Positions 1 through 8,872 of a stretch of 64,000 bases of DNA are shown one piece after another. Location of the stretch: NCBI GenBank assembly GCA_003151955.1, contig PLZB01000019.1:1-64000 (forward strand), read 5' to 3'. The position numbers were made by a program, and so were the translations under genes. Positions within the stretch are counted from its first letter, which is position 1, and each line of letters begins with the position of its first letter. Source of the DNA: Acidimicrobiaceae bacterium (GTDB lineage: Bacteria; Actinomycetota; Acidimicrobiia; Acidimicrobiales; UBA8190). The notes under the pieces were generated by a model that had not been told where the DNA came from, did not search any database, and saw nothing but the letters and a program-made list of their open reading frames with translations.

Positions 1-884
1 CCGGCCCGCTCACGCGGCCGGGCGGCCCGGCGATCCCGCCAGATGCGACCGGAGCGGCTCGAGGGCACGTCGGCCCGTCGGGCCCGCCACCGGCCGAGGG
101 GCTCTCCAGCCCGGCGGTGGGCGCGGGCGGGGACGGCTCGCGGGACCGTCCAGTCCCGCTCGGCCCGCGTCTCGCGCCAGGTGCTCCACCGGGAGTGGAC
201 CCGGTCCTCACGGCGACGGACCCGGGCCCGGCGGTGCTCGTCGCCGGCGTCCCGGGACCCGAAGAGGGCCGGGGCCGGAGCCGGGACGGCCGGGCCCTCG
301 GCCGCCCGCCAGACCCGGACGAACCGGCCGACGGCGGTGGCCAGGACGAGGGTCAGGAAGACGGCCAGGGCCGGCACGACGGTGGCGGCCGAGATGGCGC
401 CGAGGATGTAGACCAGGCCGAGGAGGATGAAGCGCTCGGCCCGCTCCATGAGCCCCCCCTTGGCCACCAGGCCCAGGAGCTCGGCCTTGGCCCGCTCGTA
501 GGAGATGAGGGCGGTCCCGGCCATGATGGCGAAGGGGAGCATCACGGCTTCCCCGTGGTGCCCGGCGGCAAGGTACCAGGCCAGGCCCCCGTAGAGGAAG
601 GCGTCGGAGATCCGGTCGGCGACGGAGTCGAAGAAGGCACCCCGGATCGAGGTCCGGCCCGAGGCCTTGGCCACCGGCCCGTCGAAGAGGTCGGGAAGGC
701 CGACAGCGAGGAGCATGGGGACGCCCCACAGGAGATGGCCTGTGCCGACCACCACAGCGGAGACGACCGACATGACCAGGCCGATCACGGTCAGGACGTC
801 GGCGGTGATCCCGACCCGGACCAACGCCGTCCCGACCGGTTTCGTGCTCCGGTCCACGGCGAGACGGAAACTCCCATCGAACAT
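1..884 (-). CDS. pgsA: CDP-alcohol phosphatidyltransferase, PgsA1-like (phosphatidylinositol-phosphate synthase), 3' end off window
   Basis: The frame opens at ATG 884 after a good GGAGGAA site and stays open to the left edge, so the C-terminus is missing. The first ~200 residues are membrane helices around the CDP-alcohol phosphotransferase signature: DG, two residues, AK, eight residues, G, three, D, three, D (about residues 67-89). The usual AR is AK here. The text 'MERAERFILL' resembles the PgsA1 branch, which makes phosphatidylinositol phosphate from CDP-diacylglycerol and inositol phosphate at the membrane. The nearby thrS and HIT genes recall mycobacterial thrS-HIT-pgsA1 order, although an EF-G-like gene in the opposite direction lies between. 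After the last helix there is an Arg-rich, low-complexity tail of at least 85 residues. The exact substrate is inferred. Confidence 0.8.
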   Translation of the reverse strand, partial: MFDGSFRLAVDRSTKPVGTALVRVGITADVLTVIGLVMSVVSAVVVGTGHLLWGVPMLLAVGLPDLFDGPVAKASGRTSIRGAFFDSVADRISDAFLYGGLAWYLAAGHHGEAVMLPFAIMAGTALISYERAKAELLGLVAKGGLMERAERFILLGLVYILGAISAATVVPALAVFLTLVLATAVGRFVRVWRAAEGPAVPAPAPALFGSRDAGDEHRRARVRRREDRVHSRWSTWRETRAERDWTVPRAVPARAHRRAGEPLGRWRARRADVPSSRSGRIWRDRRAARPRERA

Positions 885-1048
885 GAAGCGGTTCCTCCAA
901 TGTGCCCAGGGCAATCCTACTGCACCACCCTCCCCGGACACCCGTTTTCAGCCGGGACTACCCCCTGACGAGCGGGCCGGGGCCCGTTAGGCTGCGGCCG
1001 GGCGGCGCTCCCGTCGCACCGGCGAGACCGAGGGAGGGAGGTCCGAAG

Positions 1049-3112
1049 GTGACCAGCTACCCACCGTCCCGGATCCGGAACGTGGCACTCGTGGGGCACA
1101 ACGGGGCGGGCAAGACCACCCTGGCCGAGGCCATGCTCCACGCCACCGGAACCGTGACCCGCCAGGGGAGGGTCGAGGACGGGACGACCGTCTGCGACTT
1201 CGAGCCCGAGGAGATCAAGCGCCACCTCTCGATCTCGTTGGCCCTGGCCCCGTTCACGGTCGGTGACGTGAAGGTCAACCTGATCGACACGCCCGGCTAC
1301 GCCGACTTCTTCGGCGAGGTCCGGGCCGCCTGCTCGGTGGTCGACCTGGTGGTCGTGGTGGTGAGCGCCGTCGACGGGGTGGAGGCCCAGACCGAGGCGG
1401 CCTGGCGGCTGGCCGCCGAGCTGGGCCTGCCCCGGCTCGTCTTCGTGAACAAGCTGGACCGGGACCGGGCCAGCTTCGACCGGACCCTGGCCGAGCTCAA
1501 GGAGCGATTCGGGGCCGGGATCGCCCCTCTCGAGCTGCCCGTGGGCGAGGAGTCCGACTTCCGGGGCATCGCCGACCTCCTCACCGACGAGGCCATCTTC
1601 TACGAGGGGGGAGCCTCGACCCGGGGACCGATCCCCGACGAGCTCGCCGAACTCGAGCACACCGTCCGGGAGCATCTGGTGGAGGGGATCGTCGTCGGTG
1701 ACGACGAGCTGATGGAGCGGTACCTGGAGGGGGAGGTCCCGACGGCCGAGGAGCTGGAGGCCACCCTGGCCGGCGGCGTGGCCCAGGGCCTCGTCTTCCC
1801 CGTCGTCTGCGGGTCGGCCACGACCGGGGTCGGGATCGACCGCCTGGCCAGCCTCCTGGCCGAGATCGGGCCCTCCCCCGACCGTCGGCCCCCCGTCGAG
1901 GTCGACGGGGCCGGGTCCCCCCACACCGTGACCTGTGATCCGGCCGGCCAGCCCCTGGCCCGGGTGTTCAAGACCGTCTCCGACCCCTACGTGGGGAAGA
2001 TCTCCCTCCTCCGGGTGCTCTCGGGGACGATCCGGCCCGACACCGTCCTGACCAACCCCAGGGCCCACGCCGACGAGCGGCTCCACATCCTGGAGCTCCT
2101 CCGGGGCAAGGAGACCGAGGTCCTGGCCGAGGTCCAGGCCGGGGACATCCTGGCCGTCCCCAAGCTGACCGTGACCCTGACCGGGGACACCCTGGCCCCC
2201 AAGGGCACCCCGGTCACCCTGCCCCCGGTCGAGCCCGAGCCCACCGTCCTCGAGGTGGCCATCCGGCCCCGGTCGAAGGGGGACGACGACAAGCTCATGA
2301 CCGGCCTCCACCGGCTCCAGGAGGAGGACCTGGCCCTCGGTCTCCGGCGGGTCGACGAGACCCACCAGACCATCCTCTCGGGGACCGGGGAGACCCATCT
2401 GGCCGTCGTCTGCGAACGGCTCCAGCGCAAGTACGGGGTCGAGGTCGAGACCGAGGACGTCCTCGTCGCCTACCGGGAGACGATCTCGGCCCCGGCCGAG
2501 GCTGAGGGGAGATACAAGAAGCAGACCGGCGGCCACGGCCAGTACGGGGTGGCCACCGTCCGGCTCGAGCCCCTCGAGCGCGGCGGCGGGTTCCGCTTCG
2601 TGGACCAGGTCGTCGGCGGGGCCATCCCCCGCCAGTTCATCCCGGCCGTGGAGAAGGGGGTCATCGAGGCCATGGCCCAGGGCGGGGAGTTCGGCTTCCC
2701 CGTGGTCGACATCCAGGTCACCTGTCTCGACGGGAAGTACCACCCGGTCGACTCCTCCGAGATGAGCTTCAAGATTGCCGGCGCCCTAGCGCTGCGCGAG
2801 GCCATGGCCCAGGCCGGCCCGGTCCTCCTCGAGCCCCTGAGCCGCCTCCGGGTCCTCGTCCCGGCCTCGATGCAGGGCGACGTCCTCGGCGACCTGAACG
2901 CCCGCCGGGGCCGGGTCCTCGGCACGGACACCCTCGACGGTGCGGTCCAGGAGATCACGGCCATGGTCCCCACGGCCGAGATCGGCCGCTACGCCATCGA
3001 CCTCCGCTCCCTGACCGGGGGACGGGGGCGCTTCTCGGCCGACCACGACCACTACGACGCCGTCCCCGCCAACCTGGTCGACCGCCTGGCCCGGACCCGG
3101 GCCGGCGTCTGA
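1049..3112 (+). CDS. Elongation factor G-like translational GTPase
   Basis: Reads as a 687-residue GTPase of the EF-G family. P-loop GHNGAGKT lies at about residues 16-23, the G3 motif DTPG follows, the G4 motif is NKLD and the G5 region GSATT. EF-G domains II-V follow. The P-loop context (GHNGAGKTTL) and the divergence from canonical EF-G fit the paralogue often called EF-G-like or FusA2, whose exact role is not settled. I chose GTG 1049 because GGGAGGGAGG lies just upstream and the next codons lead straight into the first beta strand. A longer open frame upstream has no ribosome site. It converges with the proline-rich gene (3-bp gap) and interrupts the otherwise familiar thrS/HIT/pgsA group. 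Confidence 0.88.
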   Translation: MTSYPPSRIRNVALVGHNGAGKTTLAEAMLHATGTVTRQGRVEDGTTVCDFEPEEIKRHLSISLALAPFTVGDVKVNLIDTPGYADFFGEVRAACSVVDLVVVVVSAVDGVEAQTEAAWRLAAELGLPRLVFVNKLDRDRASFDRTLAELKERFGAGIAPLELPVGEESDFRGIADLLTDEAIFYEGGASTRGPIPDELAELEHTVREHLVEGIVVGDDELMERYLEGEVPTAEELEATLAGGVAQGLVFPVVCGSATTGVGIDRLASLLAEIGPSPDRRPPVEVDGAGSPHTVTCDPAGQPLARVFKTVSDPYVGKISLLRVLSGTIRPDTVLTNPRAHADERLHILELLRGKETEVLAEVQAGDILAVPKLTVTLTGDTLAPKGTPVTLPPVEPEPTVLEVAIRPRSKGDDDKLMTGLHRLQEEDLALGLRRVDETHQTILSGTGETHLAVVCERLQRKYGVEVETEDVLVAYRETISAPAEAEGRYKKQTGGHGQYGVATVRLEPLERGGGFRFVDQVVGGAIPRQFIPAVEKGVIEAMAQGGEFGFPVVDIQVTCLDGKYHPVDSSEMSFKIAGALALREAMAQAGPVLLEPLSRLRVLVPASMQGDVLGDLNARRGRVLGTDTLDGAVQEITAMVPTAEIGRYAIDLRSLTGGRGRFSADHDHYDAVPANLVDRLARTRAGV

Positions 3113-3115
3113 GCC

Positions 3116-3553
3116 CTACGACTCCCCGGGCTCCTCGTCCTGGTCGAACGGCGCCAACGGGGGCGGGTAGCCGTGGACGTGGTGGAGGGAGCCGCTGAGG
3201 GTACGCGGCAGAGGTGATCCCGCCGACCGGTCGTCTCCAGGCCGGTCCGGGGGGTTCGACACCCAGGGGGTCTCCGGTGCGGGGAGGGCCGTCTGCCAGT
3301 CCGGTGGGGGCGGCGCGGCGGTGGGCCAGTCCGTCGACGGGTCGGGCTCGGGGCCGTCCCCGGCGGGGGGAGGCGGGGCCGGATCGGGGAGCGAGAAGGC
3401 GGTCACCGGGAGGGGGGGCATGACCGGGGCCGGGGGGACGACGATGGGGGGCGGGGCCTGGAGCGGCGGGGGGGCAACCGGCGGCTGGGGCGGCTCGGGC
3501 GGAGCCGGCGGCTCGATGACCGGCCAGCCCGGCTGATCGATCGGCCCCGTCAT
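3116..3553 (-). CDS. Proline-rich hypothetical protein
   Basis: A 145-residue frame in which roughly a third of residues are proline, arranged as PP and PPPP runs from residue 8 to about 120. There is no recognisable domain, signal peptide or membrane segment. It starts 45 nt after the HIT gene, so it would be the last gene of the npdG-mshC-thrS-HIT operon. Its ribosome site is weak (AGGTGGG about 13 nt before ATG 3553). Proline-rich frames arise easily in such GC-rich DNA, so it is real only with moderate likelihood. If real it is probably a disordered cytoplasmic or wall-spanning protein. Function not known. Confidence 0.5.
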   Translation of the reverse strand: MTGPIDQPGWPVIEPPAPPEPPQPPVAPPPLQAPPPIVVPPAPVMPPLPVTAFSLPDPAPPPPAGDGPEPDPSTDWPTAAPPPPDWQTALPAPETPWVSNPPDRPGDDRSAGSPLPRTLSGSLHHVHGYPPPLAPFDQDEEPGES

Positions 3554-3597
3554 CGACCCGATTGTCCCACCTGGGGCTCCCGGGTGCTCAGGGGGGC

Positions 3598-4110
3598 TCA
3601 GGAGGTGGGCCAGGCCTCGTTGATGCGGCGCCAGGACTCGGGGAGGGACTCGGGCATGACCCGGACGCCGGCCACCGAGGTCATGAAGTTGGTGTCCCCG
3701 CCCCAGCGGGGCAGGGCGTGGAGGTGGAGGTGGCCGGGGATCCCGGCCCCGGCGGCCCGGCCCAGGTTGGCCCCCATGTTGATCCCGTCGGGCTGGTAGG
3801 CGGCGCTGAGCGCGGCCACCCCGTCGGTGGTGGCCTGCCACAGGGCGGCGGACTCGGCCGGGGTCAGCTCCCCGATCTCGGAGAGGTGCCGCAGCGGCAT
3901 GACCAGGAGATGGCCGGTGGCGTAGGGGTAGGCGTTCAGGACGGCGAAGGTCAGGTCGTCACGCCAGACGATCCCGTTCTCCGGACTCGGCTCCCCCTGA
4001 TCGGCGATCCGGCAGAAGACGCACCCGCCGGGATCTCCGGCCCGCTCGGCCACCGTGGCCGAGGTCACGTACTGGGAGCGCCACCCGGCCCAGAGGTTCT
4101 CGAAGGTCAA
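3598..4110 (-). CDS. HIT-family hydrolase/phosphorylase (AP4A phosphorylase-like)
   Basis: A 170-residue HIT-domain protein. The histidine triad reads HLHLHALPRW near residues 126-135, following GIPGHL. An N-terminal pair CVFC (about residues 30-33) matches the zinc-binding CxxC of this HIT branch. Family members cleave or phosphorolyse dinucleoside polyphosphates; the mycobacterial homologue beside thrS is an AP4A phosphorylase. AP4A is a side product of aminoacyl-tRNA synthetases, so the 4-nt ATGA overlap with the end of thrS fits a clean-up role. Start ATG 4110 is fixed by that overlap. Substrate is inferred. Confidence 0.88.
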   Translation of the reverse strand: MTFENLWAGWRSQYVTSATVAERAGDPGGCVFCRIADQGEPSPENGIVWRDDLTFAVLNAYPYATGHLLVMPLRHLSEIGELTPAESAALWQATTDGVAALSAAYQPDGINMGANLGRAAGAGIPGHLHLHALPRWGGDTNFMTSVAGVRVMPESLPESWRRINEAWPTS

Positions 4111-6137
4111 CCCGCTCCCCCGCCGCCGGTCCCGGCGCCGTCCCCGGCGTCCTCGGGTCGGCCCCGGGCCTCGACCTCGACGGCGACCCCGGCCACGAAG
4201 GCCTCGACGTCGACACCGCGTTCGGGCCGGTCCGACCCCCGCCGGTTCACCCCGACCGTCGAGGCGGCCACATCGTCGTCACCGACGACCAGGATGTAGG
4301 GGACCTTCTCCATCTTCCAGCGCCGGATCCGCCCACCGAGGGGCTCGTCGGCGGAGACCACTTCGGTGCGGAGCCCAGCCCGGCGGGCCCGGTCGGCTAC
4401 CTCCCGGGCGTAGTCGCCGTGGTCGTCGCGGACGGGGAGGACGACGACCTGGACCGGCATCAGCCAGGTCGGGAGGGCCCCGGCATAGTGCTCGAGGAGG
4501 ATGGCGAAGAAGCGCTCGACGGAGCCGAAGAGGGCCCGGTGGATCATGATGGGCCTGTGGCGGGCGTTGTCGGCGCCGACGTACTCGATCCCGAACCGCT
4601 GGGGGGTCTGGAAGTCGAGCTGGATGGTGGAGACCTGCCAGTGCCGGCCGATGGCGTCGCGGGCCTGGACCGAGATCTTGGGGCCGTAGAAGGCGCCGCC
4701 GCCCTCGTCGAGGACCAGCTCGAGGTCCATGGCCAGGGCCGCGCTCCGCAGGGTCTCGGTGGCGACGTCCCACTCCTCGTCGGTCCCGACGGACTTCTCG
4801 GCCGGCTTGGTCGAGAGCTCGAGGTAGAAGTCGTCGAGGCCGAAGTCCCGGAGGAGGTCGAGGACGAAGACGAGGAGGGAGCGGAGCTCGTCGGCCATCT
4901 GGTCGGCGGTGCAGAAGATGTGGGAGTCGTCCTGGGTCATGCCCCGGACCCGGGACAGGCCGTGGACGACCCCCGACTTCTCGTAGCGGTAGACCGAGCC
5001 GAACTCGAAGAAGCGGAGGGGGAGCTCCCGGTACGAGCGCTGCCGGCTCCGGAAGATGAGGACGTGGAACGGGCAGTTCATTGGCTTCAGGTAGTACTTC
5101 TGGCCCTCGTCGAGCTCCATGGGGGGGAACATCCCCTCGGCGTACCAGTCCAGGTGGCCGGAGGTCTCGAAGAGCTCGCTCTTGGTGATGTGGGGGGTGG
5201 CCACGAAGTCGTAGCCGGAGGCCTCGTGGCGCTTCCGGGAGTACTCCTCCATGAGCCGGCGGATCATGGCCCCCTTGGGATGGAAGACGGGCAGGCCCGA
5301 TCCGATCTCGGTGGGGAAGGAGAACAGGTCGAGGTCGGCCCCGATCTTGCGGTGGTCCCGCCGCTCGGCCTCCTCCAGGCGGTGGAGGTGGTCGGCCAGG
5401 GCCTGGGCCGACTCCCAGGCCGTCCCGTAGATCCGCTGGAGCTGGGGCCGCTTCTCGTCGCCCCGCCAGTAGGCGCCGGCCACCCGCTGCAGGGCGAAAT
5501 GGCCGAGGCGGCCCGTGGAGGGGACATGGGGTCCCCGGCAGAGGTCGACGAAATGGTCGTTGTTCCGGTAGGCGCTGACCCCGTCGGACCCGGGGGCGAC
5601 GTCCCCGGCCTCCTCCTGCTCCAGGGTGGCCCCGGCCGAGACCCGCTCGATGATCTCGACCTTGAAGGGCTGGTCGGCGAAGAGGGCCAGGCCCTCGGCC
5701 ACGGTGTGCTCCTCCCGGACGAAGGGCTGGTCCTCGGCCATGACCTCCCGCATCCGGGCCTCGATCCGCTCGAGGTCGTGGTCGGAGAAGTGGGCCCCGC
5801 CGGGAAGCCCGAAGTCGTAGTAGAAGCCGTCGGTGATGGCGGGCCCGATGGCGTAGTGGGCCCCGGGCCAGAGATCCGTGACGGCCTGGGCCAGGACATG
5901 GGCGGTGGAGTGGCGCAGGACGGTCCGACCCGGGTCGGTGTTCTCCGTCACGATGGCCACGGTCGCACCCGGGGTCAGCTCGGTGCCCAGGTCGACCTCG
6001 GCCCCGTCGACGGTGGCGGCCACGGCCGCCTTGGCCAGCCGGGAGCCGATGGACCGGGCCAGGCCGAGGGCGGTCGTCCCCTCGGGTACCTCCCGGGCCG
6101 TGCCGTCGGGAAGGAGGATCGTGACGTCGCCTGCCAT
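4107..6137 (-). CDS. thrS: Threonyl-tRNA synthetase
   Basis: A full-length ThrS of 676 residues that charges tRNA-Thr in the cytoplasm. The N-terminal TGS domain (residues 1-62) is followed by the editing domain with HSTAHVLAQA and the class II core. Motif 2 is RVRGMTQDDSHIF and motif 3 is HRALFGSVERF, and a C-terminal anticodon-binding domain follows. ATG 6137 is preceded by CGAGGTGA, a good ribosome site; the open frame upstream of it is low complexity and unrelated to ThrS. It lies 58 nt after mshC and overlaps the HIT gene by 4 nt. The last ~20 residues are a Gly/Ala tail. Confidence 0.97.
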   Translation of the reverse strand: MAGDVTILLPDGTAREVPEGTTALGLARSIGSRLAKAAVAATVDGAEVDLGTELTPGATVAIVTENTDPGRTVLRHSTAHVLAQAVTDLWPGAHYAIGPAITDGFYYDFGLPGGAHFSDHDLERIEARMREVMAEDQPFVREEHTVAEGLALFADQPFKVEIIERVSAGATLEQEEAGDVAPGSDGVSAYRNNDHFVDLCRGPHVPSTGRLGHFALQRVAGAYWRGDEKRPQLQRIYGTAWESAQALADHLHRLEEAERRDHRKIGADLDLFSFPTEIGSGLPVFHPKGAMIRRLMEEYSRKRHEASGYDFVATPHITKSELFETSGHLDWYAEGMFPPMELDEGQKYYLKPMNCPFHVLIFRSRQRSYRELPLRFFEFGSVYRYEKSGVVHGLSRVRGMTQDDSHIFCTADQMADELRSLLVFVLDLLRDFGLDDFYLELSTKPAEKSVGTDEEWDVATETLRSAALAMDLELVLDEGGGAFYGPKISVQARDAIGRHWQVSTIQLDFQTPQRFGIEYVGADNARHRPIMIHRALFGSVERFFAILLEHYAGALPTWLMPVQVVVLPVRDDHGDYAREVADRARRAGLRTEVVSADEPLGGRIRRWKMEKVPYILVVGDDDVAASTVGVNRRGSDRPERGVDVEAFVAGVAVEVEARGRPEDAGDGAGTGGGGAG

Positions 6138-6195
6138 GTCGGAATCACCTCGGTGTCGGGCCGCCGGACCTACCGTGCCGGCGGGAGCTCGAAGC

Positions 6196-7326
6196 TCAGA
6201 CCCTAATGCCCAGGAGGTCGGCCCCTTCTCCGACGCCGCGGCCGTCGGCGGCGGCGGCGTCGAGGGCGAGAAGGGCGCCGGGGGTGTCGAGATCGTCGTC
6301 GAGACGGCGCCGGACGGCGGCCAGGACCTCGGAGGAGACGTGGGCGTCCCCGGAGCCGGCCGCCCGCCACCGCTCGAGGCGGTCGGCGGCCACGTCCAGC
6401 TCAATGGCCTCCCAGTTCCAGTCGTGACGGTAGTGGTGGGCCAGGAGGGCCAGGCGGACCACGGCGGACTCGTGCTCCTCGAGGAGTTCCCCGACGAAGA
6501 CCAGGTTGCCCAGGGACTTCGACATCTTCACCCCGTCGAGTCCCACCATCCCGACGTGGAGCCAGTGCCGGGAGAAGGTGGTCCCGGTCACCGACTCGGA
6601 CTGGGCCGCCTCGCACTCGTGGTGGGGGAAGATCAGGTCGCTCCCCCCGCCGTGGAGGTCGATGGTGGGTCCCAGCTCCCGCATGGCCAGCGCCGAGCAC
6701 TCGATGTGCCAACCGGGCCGGCCCGGGCCCCAGCGGGACTCCCAGGAGGGCTCGTCGGGGGCCGAGGGCTGCCAGAGGACGAAGTCGAGGGGGTCCCGCT
6801 TGGCCGGGTCGTCGACCCGGCCGCCCCGCTCGGCCGCCAGCCGGAGCATCTCGGGCCGGTCGAGGTGGCTGATCTGGCCGAAGGCCCCGAAGGAGGAGAC
6901 GTCGAAGTAGACCGACCCATCGGACTGGTAGGCGTGGCCCCGGTCGAGGACGGTGCCGATGAGGGAGAGGATGTCGGGGATGGCCGAGGTGGCCCGGGGC
7001 TCGCTGTAGACGGGGAGGAGGCCGAGGCCGGCCATGTTCCGGTCGAACCGGGCGATCTCCTCGGCGGCCAGGTCGAGGTAGTGGACCCCGAGCTCCCGGG
7101 CCTTGCGGAGGATGTCGTCGTCCACGTCGGTGACGTTGCGGACGCAGCGGACCTCGTGGCCGAGGTCCCGGAGCCGGCGCTGGAGGACGTCGAAGGTGAG
7201 GTAGACGGCGGCGTGGCCGAGGTGGGCGGCGTCGTAGGGGGTGATCCCGCAGGAGTAGAGGGTGGCGAGGGGCCCGGGCTCGAAGGGAACCTGCTCCCGG
7301 CGAGCCGTGTCGTAGAGCCGCATCAT
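6196..7326 (-). CDS. mshC: Mycothiol ligase MshC (Cys:GlcN-inositol ligase)
   Basis: A 376-residue class I synthetase homologue. The HIGH motif reads HLGHA within SCGITPYDAAHLGHA, and the KMSKS motif is KMSKSLGN. Likely zinc ligands are the Cys in SCGIT, the Cys in HIECSAL and the His-Glu of PHHECE. CysS normally has CGPTVYD at the first site, whereas GITPYD is typical of MshC, which adds cysteine to glucosaminyl-inositol in mycothiol synthesis. The protein is also shorter than CysS (about 460 residues) and lacks its tRNA-binding C-terminus. ATG 7326 overlaps the npdG stop as ATGA. A second ATG follows at 7323. A double role in tRNA charging cannot be excluded if no cysS exists elsewhere. Confidence 0.88.
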   Translation of the reverse strand: MMRLYDTARREQVPFEPGPLATLYSCGITPYDAAHLGHAAVYLTFDVLQRRLRDLGHEVRCVRNVTDVDDDILRKARELGVHYLDLAAEEIARFDRNMAGLGLLPVYSEPRATSAIPDILSLIGTVLDRGHAYQSDGSVYFDVSSFGAFGQISHLDRPEMLRLAAERGGRVDDPAKRDPLDFVLWQPSAPDEPSWESRWGPGRPGWHIECSALAMRELGPTIDLHGGGSDLIFPHHECEAAQSESVTGTTFSRHWLHVGMVGLDGVKMSKSLGNLVFVGELLEEHESAVVRLALLAHHYRHDWNWEAIELDVAADRLERWRAAGSGDAHVSSEVLAAVRRRLDDDLDTPGALLALDAAAADGRGVGEGADLLGIRV

Positions 7327-7985
7327 GGCGCCGCCTCGAGGCCGGTGAGCCGGAGGCTCGAGTGGGCCTTGTAGCGGATGTTGACCGTGATGAGGACGGC
7401 GGTGAAGGCCTCGATGGGGGCGGCCGAGGCCAGGCTGCCGGCGTCGAGGGGTCGGAGTCCCGGGATCCGGCCCAGGAGGTCGACGGTGGCCGCGGTGGCC
7501 TCGGGATGGTCGGAGCAGACCAGGACGTCGGAGCCGAGACTGGCGTCGAGGTCGGCCAGCTCGGCGGCCGGGAGGTGGTGGCCCGCCGCCGCCACCAGGG
7601 AACCGGGCAGGGCGGCGGCCACGGCGGCGGCCACCGATCCCCGGGCCGGGACCAGGGCCTGCATCTCCCGGCCCTGCTTGACGAGGGCGTTGGCCACCGA
7701 GACGACCACCTTGCCCGAGAGGGCGGCGGCCAGCGGCTTGACGGTGGGGACGGCCGCGTCCCAGGGGGTGGCCATGACCACCAGGTCGCAGGCGGCGGCC
7801 CCCTCGTTGTCGGCCCCGGTCACGGCCAGGTCCCGGCCCGGCCAGGCCCCGACCAGCTCGGCGGCCAGGTCCTCGGCCCGGGCCGCATCCCGCGAGCCCA
7901 GGACGACCTCGTCGCCGGCCGCGGCCAGGCGGGCGGCCAGGCCGCGTCCCAACGGTCCGGTCCCTCCGAGGATTCCCACGCGCAT
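7323..7985 (-). CDS. npdG: F420-dependent NADP oxidoreductase
   Basis: A 220-residue Rossmann protein starting MRVGILGGTGPLG, the dinucleotide-binding glycine loop. The NADP phosphate site is probably GSRD (about residues 36-39), and the C-terminal block GLRPLDAGSL is characteristic of F420H2:NADP oxidoreductase. It moves hydride between coenzyme F420 and NADP in the cytoplasm. The family is usually 210-230 residues. Start ATG 7985 has TAAGGT seven nt upstream, so it may be leaderless; the same bases could also serve as an AAGGTGAG ribosome site. It heads the operon with mshC and thrS and diverges from fabI. It implies that the organism uses F420. Confidence 0.9.
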   Translation of the reverse strand: MRVGILGGTGPLGRGLAARLAAAGDEVVLGSRDAARAEDLAAELVGAWPGRDLAVTGADNEGAAACDLVVMATPWDAAVPTVKPLAAALSGKVVVSVANALVKQGREMQALVPARGSVAAAVAAALPGSLVAAAGHHLPAAELADLDASLGSDVLVCSDHPEATAATVDLLGRIPGLRPLDAGSLASAAPIEAFTAVLITVNIRYKAHSSLRLTGLEAAP

Positions 7986-7992
7986 CCCGCTC

Positions 7993-7998
7993 ACCTTA
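7993..7998 (-). promoter_or_regulatory. -10 element, probable leaderless start of npdG
   Basis: TAAGGT lies on the minus strand with a 7-nt spacer to ATG 7985. This matches the TAnnnT-N6-8-RTG pattern seen before at least ten other genes here. The overlapping AAGGTGAG could instead be a ribosome site. Confidence 0.4.
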
Positions 7999-8081
7999 TA
8001 GACCGGACCGGACCGGACCCGGCCGGTCGGACCCCGGGACCCGGATCCGGGTCCGGCTGTCGGCTCCCCCGGCCGGCCCGG

Positions 8082-8087
8082 TATCGT
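8082..8087 (+). promoter_or_regulatory. -10 element, leaderless start of fabI
   Basis: TATCGT is followed by 7 nt and the GTG start at 8095. No purine-rich ribosome site lies between them or upstream, so the transcript probably begins at the start codon. Confidence 0.5.
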
Positions 8088-8094
8088 CCGGGCC

Positions 8095-8868
8095 GTGGCC
8101 ATCCTCGACGGCAAGCGAATCCTGATCACCGGCGTCCTCACCGACGCCTCCCTGGCCTTCTCGGTGGCCCGGCTGGCCCAGGAGGAGGGGGCCGAGGTGG
8201 TCCTGTCCGGAGCCGGCCGGGGCCTCTCCCTGACCCGGCGGACGGCCCGGAAGCTCCCCGTGACCCCCGAGGTCCTCGAGATCGACGTCACCGACCCCGG
8301 GCAACTGGCCGCCGCCGCCGCCGAGCTCACCGAGCGGTGGGGTCGGCTGGACGGACTCCTCCACGCCATCGGGTTCGCCCCCCAGGAGTGTCTCGGGGGC
8401 GACATGTTCCAGGCCGGCTGGGACGAGGTCAAGGTGGCCCTGGAGGTCTCCGCCTACTCCCTGAAGGCCCTGGTCGAGGCGTTCCGGCCCCTCCTCCAGG
8501 CCGCCGGCAGGGCCTCGGTGGTCGGCCTCGACTTCGACGCCACCGTGGCCTGGCCCGCCTACGACTGGATGGGGGTGGCCAAGGCCGCCCTGGAGTCCCT
8601 GTCGCGCTACCTGGCCCGGGACCTCGGGGCCGAGGGGATCCGGGTCAACCTTGTGGCGGCCGGACCGATCCGGACCATGGCGGCCAGGTCCATCCCGAGC
8701 TTCTCGGCCTTCGAGGACACCTGGGGGACCCGGGCCCCATTGGGCTGGGACGTGAACGACGCCGAGCCGGTGGCCAAGGCCTGTGTGGCCCTCTTCTCCG
8801 ACTGGTTCCCGATGACCACCGGGGAGATGCTCCATGTCGACGGTGGCGTCCACGCCATGGGAGCCTGA
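8095..8868 (+). CDS. fabI: Enoyl-ACP reductase, InhA-type
   Basis: A 257-residue short-chain dehydrogenase closest to mycobacterial InhA. It opens with LDGKRILITGVLTDASLAF and has the active-site spacing Tyr156-x6-Lys163 in YDWMGVAK, the InhA/FabI arrangement. It reduces trans-2-enoyl-ACP with NADH in the last step of type II fatty-acid elongation. The C-terminus MLHVDGGVHAMGA is also typical. GTG 8095 has no Shine-Dalgarno but a -10 hexamer 7 nt upstream, so it is read as leaderless. An NTF2-like gene follows after 4 nt. Divergent from npdG. Confidence 0.92.
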   Translation: MAILDGKRILITGVLTDASLAFSVARLAQEEGAEVVLSGAGRGLSLTRRTARKLPVTPEVLEIDVTDPGQLAAAAAELTERWGRLDGLLHAIGFAPQECLGGDMFQAGWDEVKVALEVSAYSLKALVEAFRPLLQAAGRASVVGLDFDATVAWPAYDWMGVAKAALESLSRYLARDLGAEGIRVNLVAAGPIRTMAARSIPSFSAFEDTWGTRAPLGWDVNDAEPVAKACVALFSDWFPMTTGEMLHVDGGVHAMGA

Positions 8869-8872
8869 GGCC

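Noticed and set aside
917-2743. A 608-codon minus-strand frame over the EF-G-like gene
   Set aside because: Composition is Gly/Asp/Leu-rich with no domain; the plus strand encodes all GTPase motifs.
1049-3112. Canonical fusA
   Set aside because: No str operon (rpsL, rpsG, tuf) surrounds it, and the P-loop and domain sequences fit the EF-G-like paralogue better.
6196-7326. Cysteinyl-tRNA synthetase
   Set aside because: GITPYD before HLGHA, the short length and the missing C-terminal domain favour MshC.
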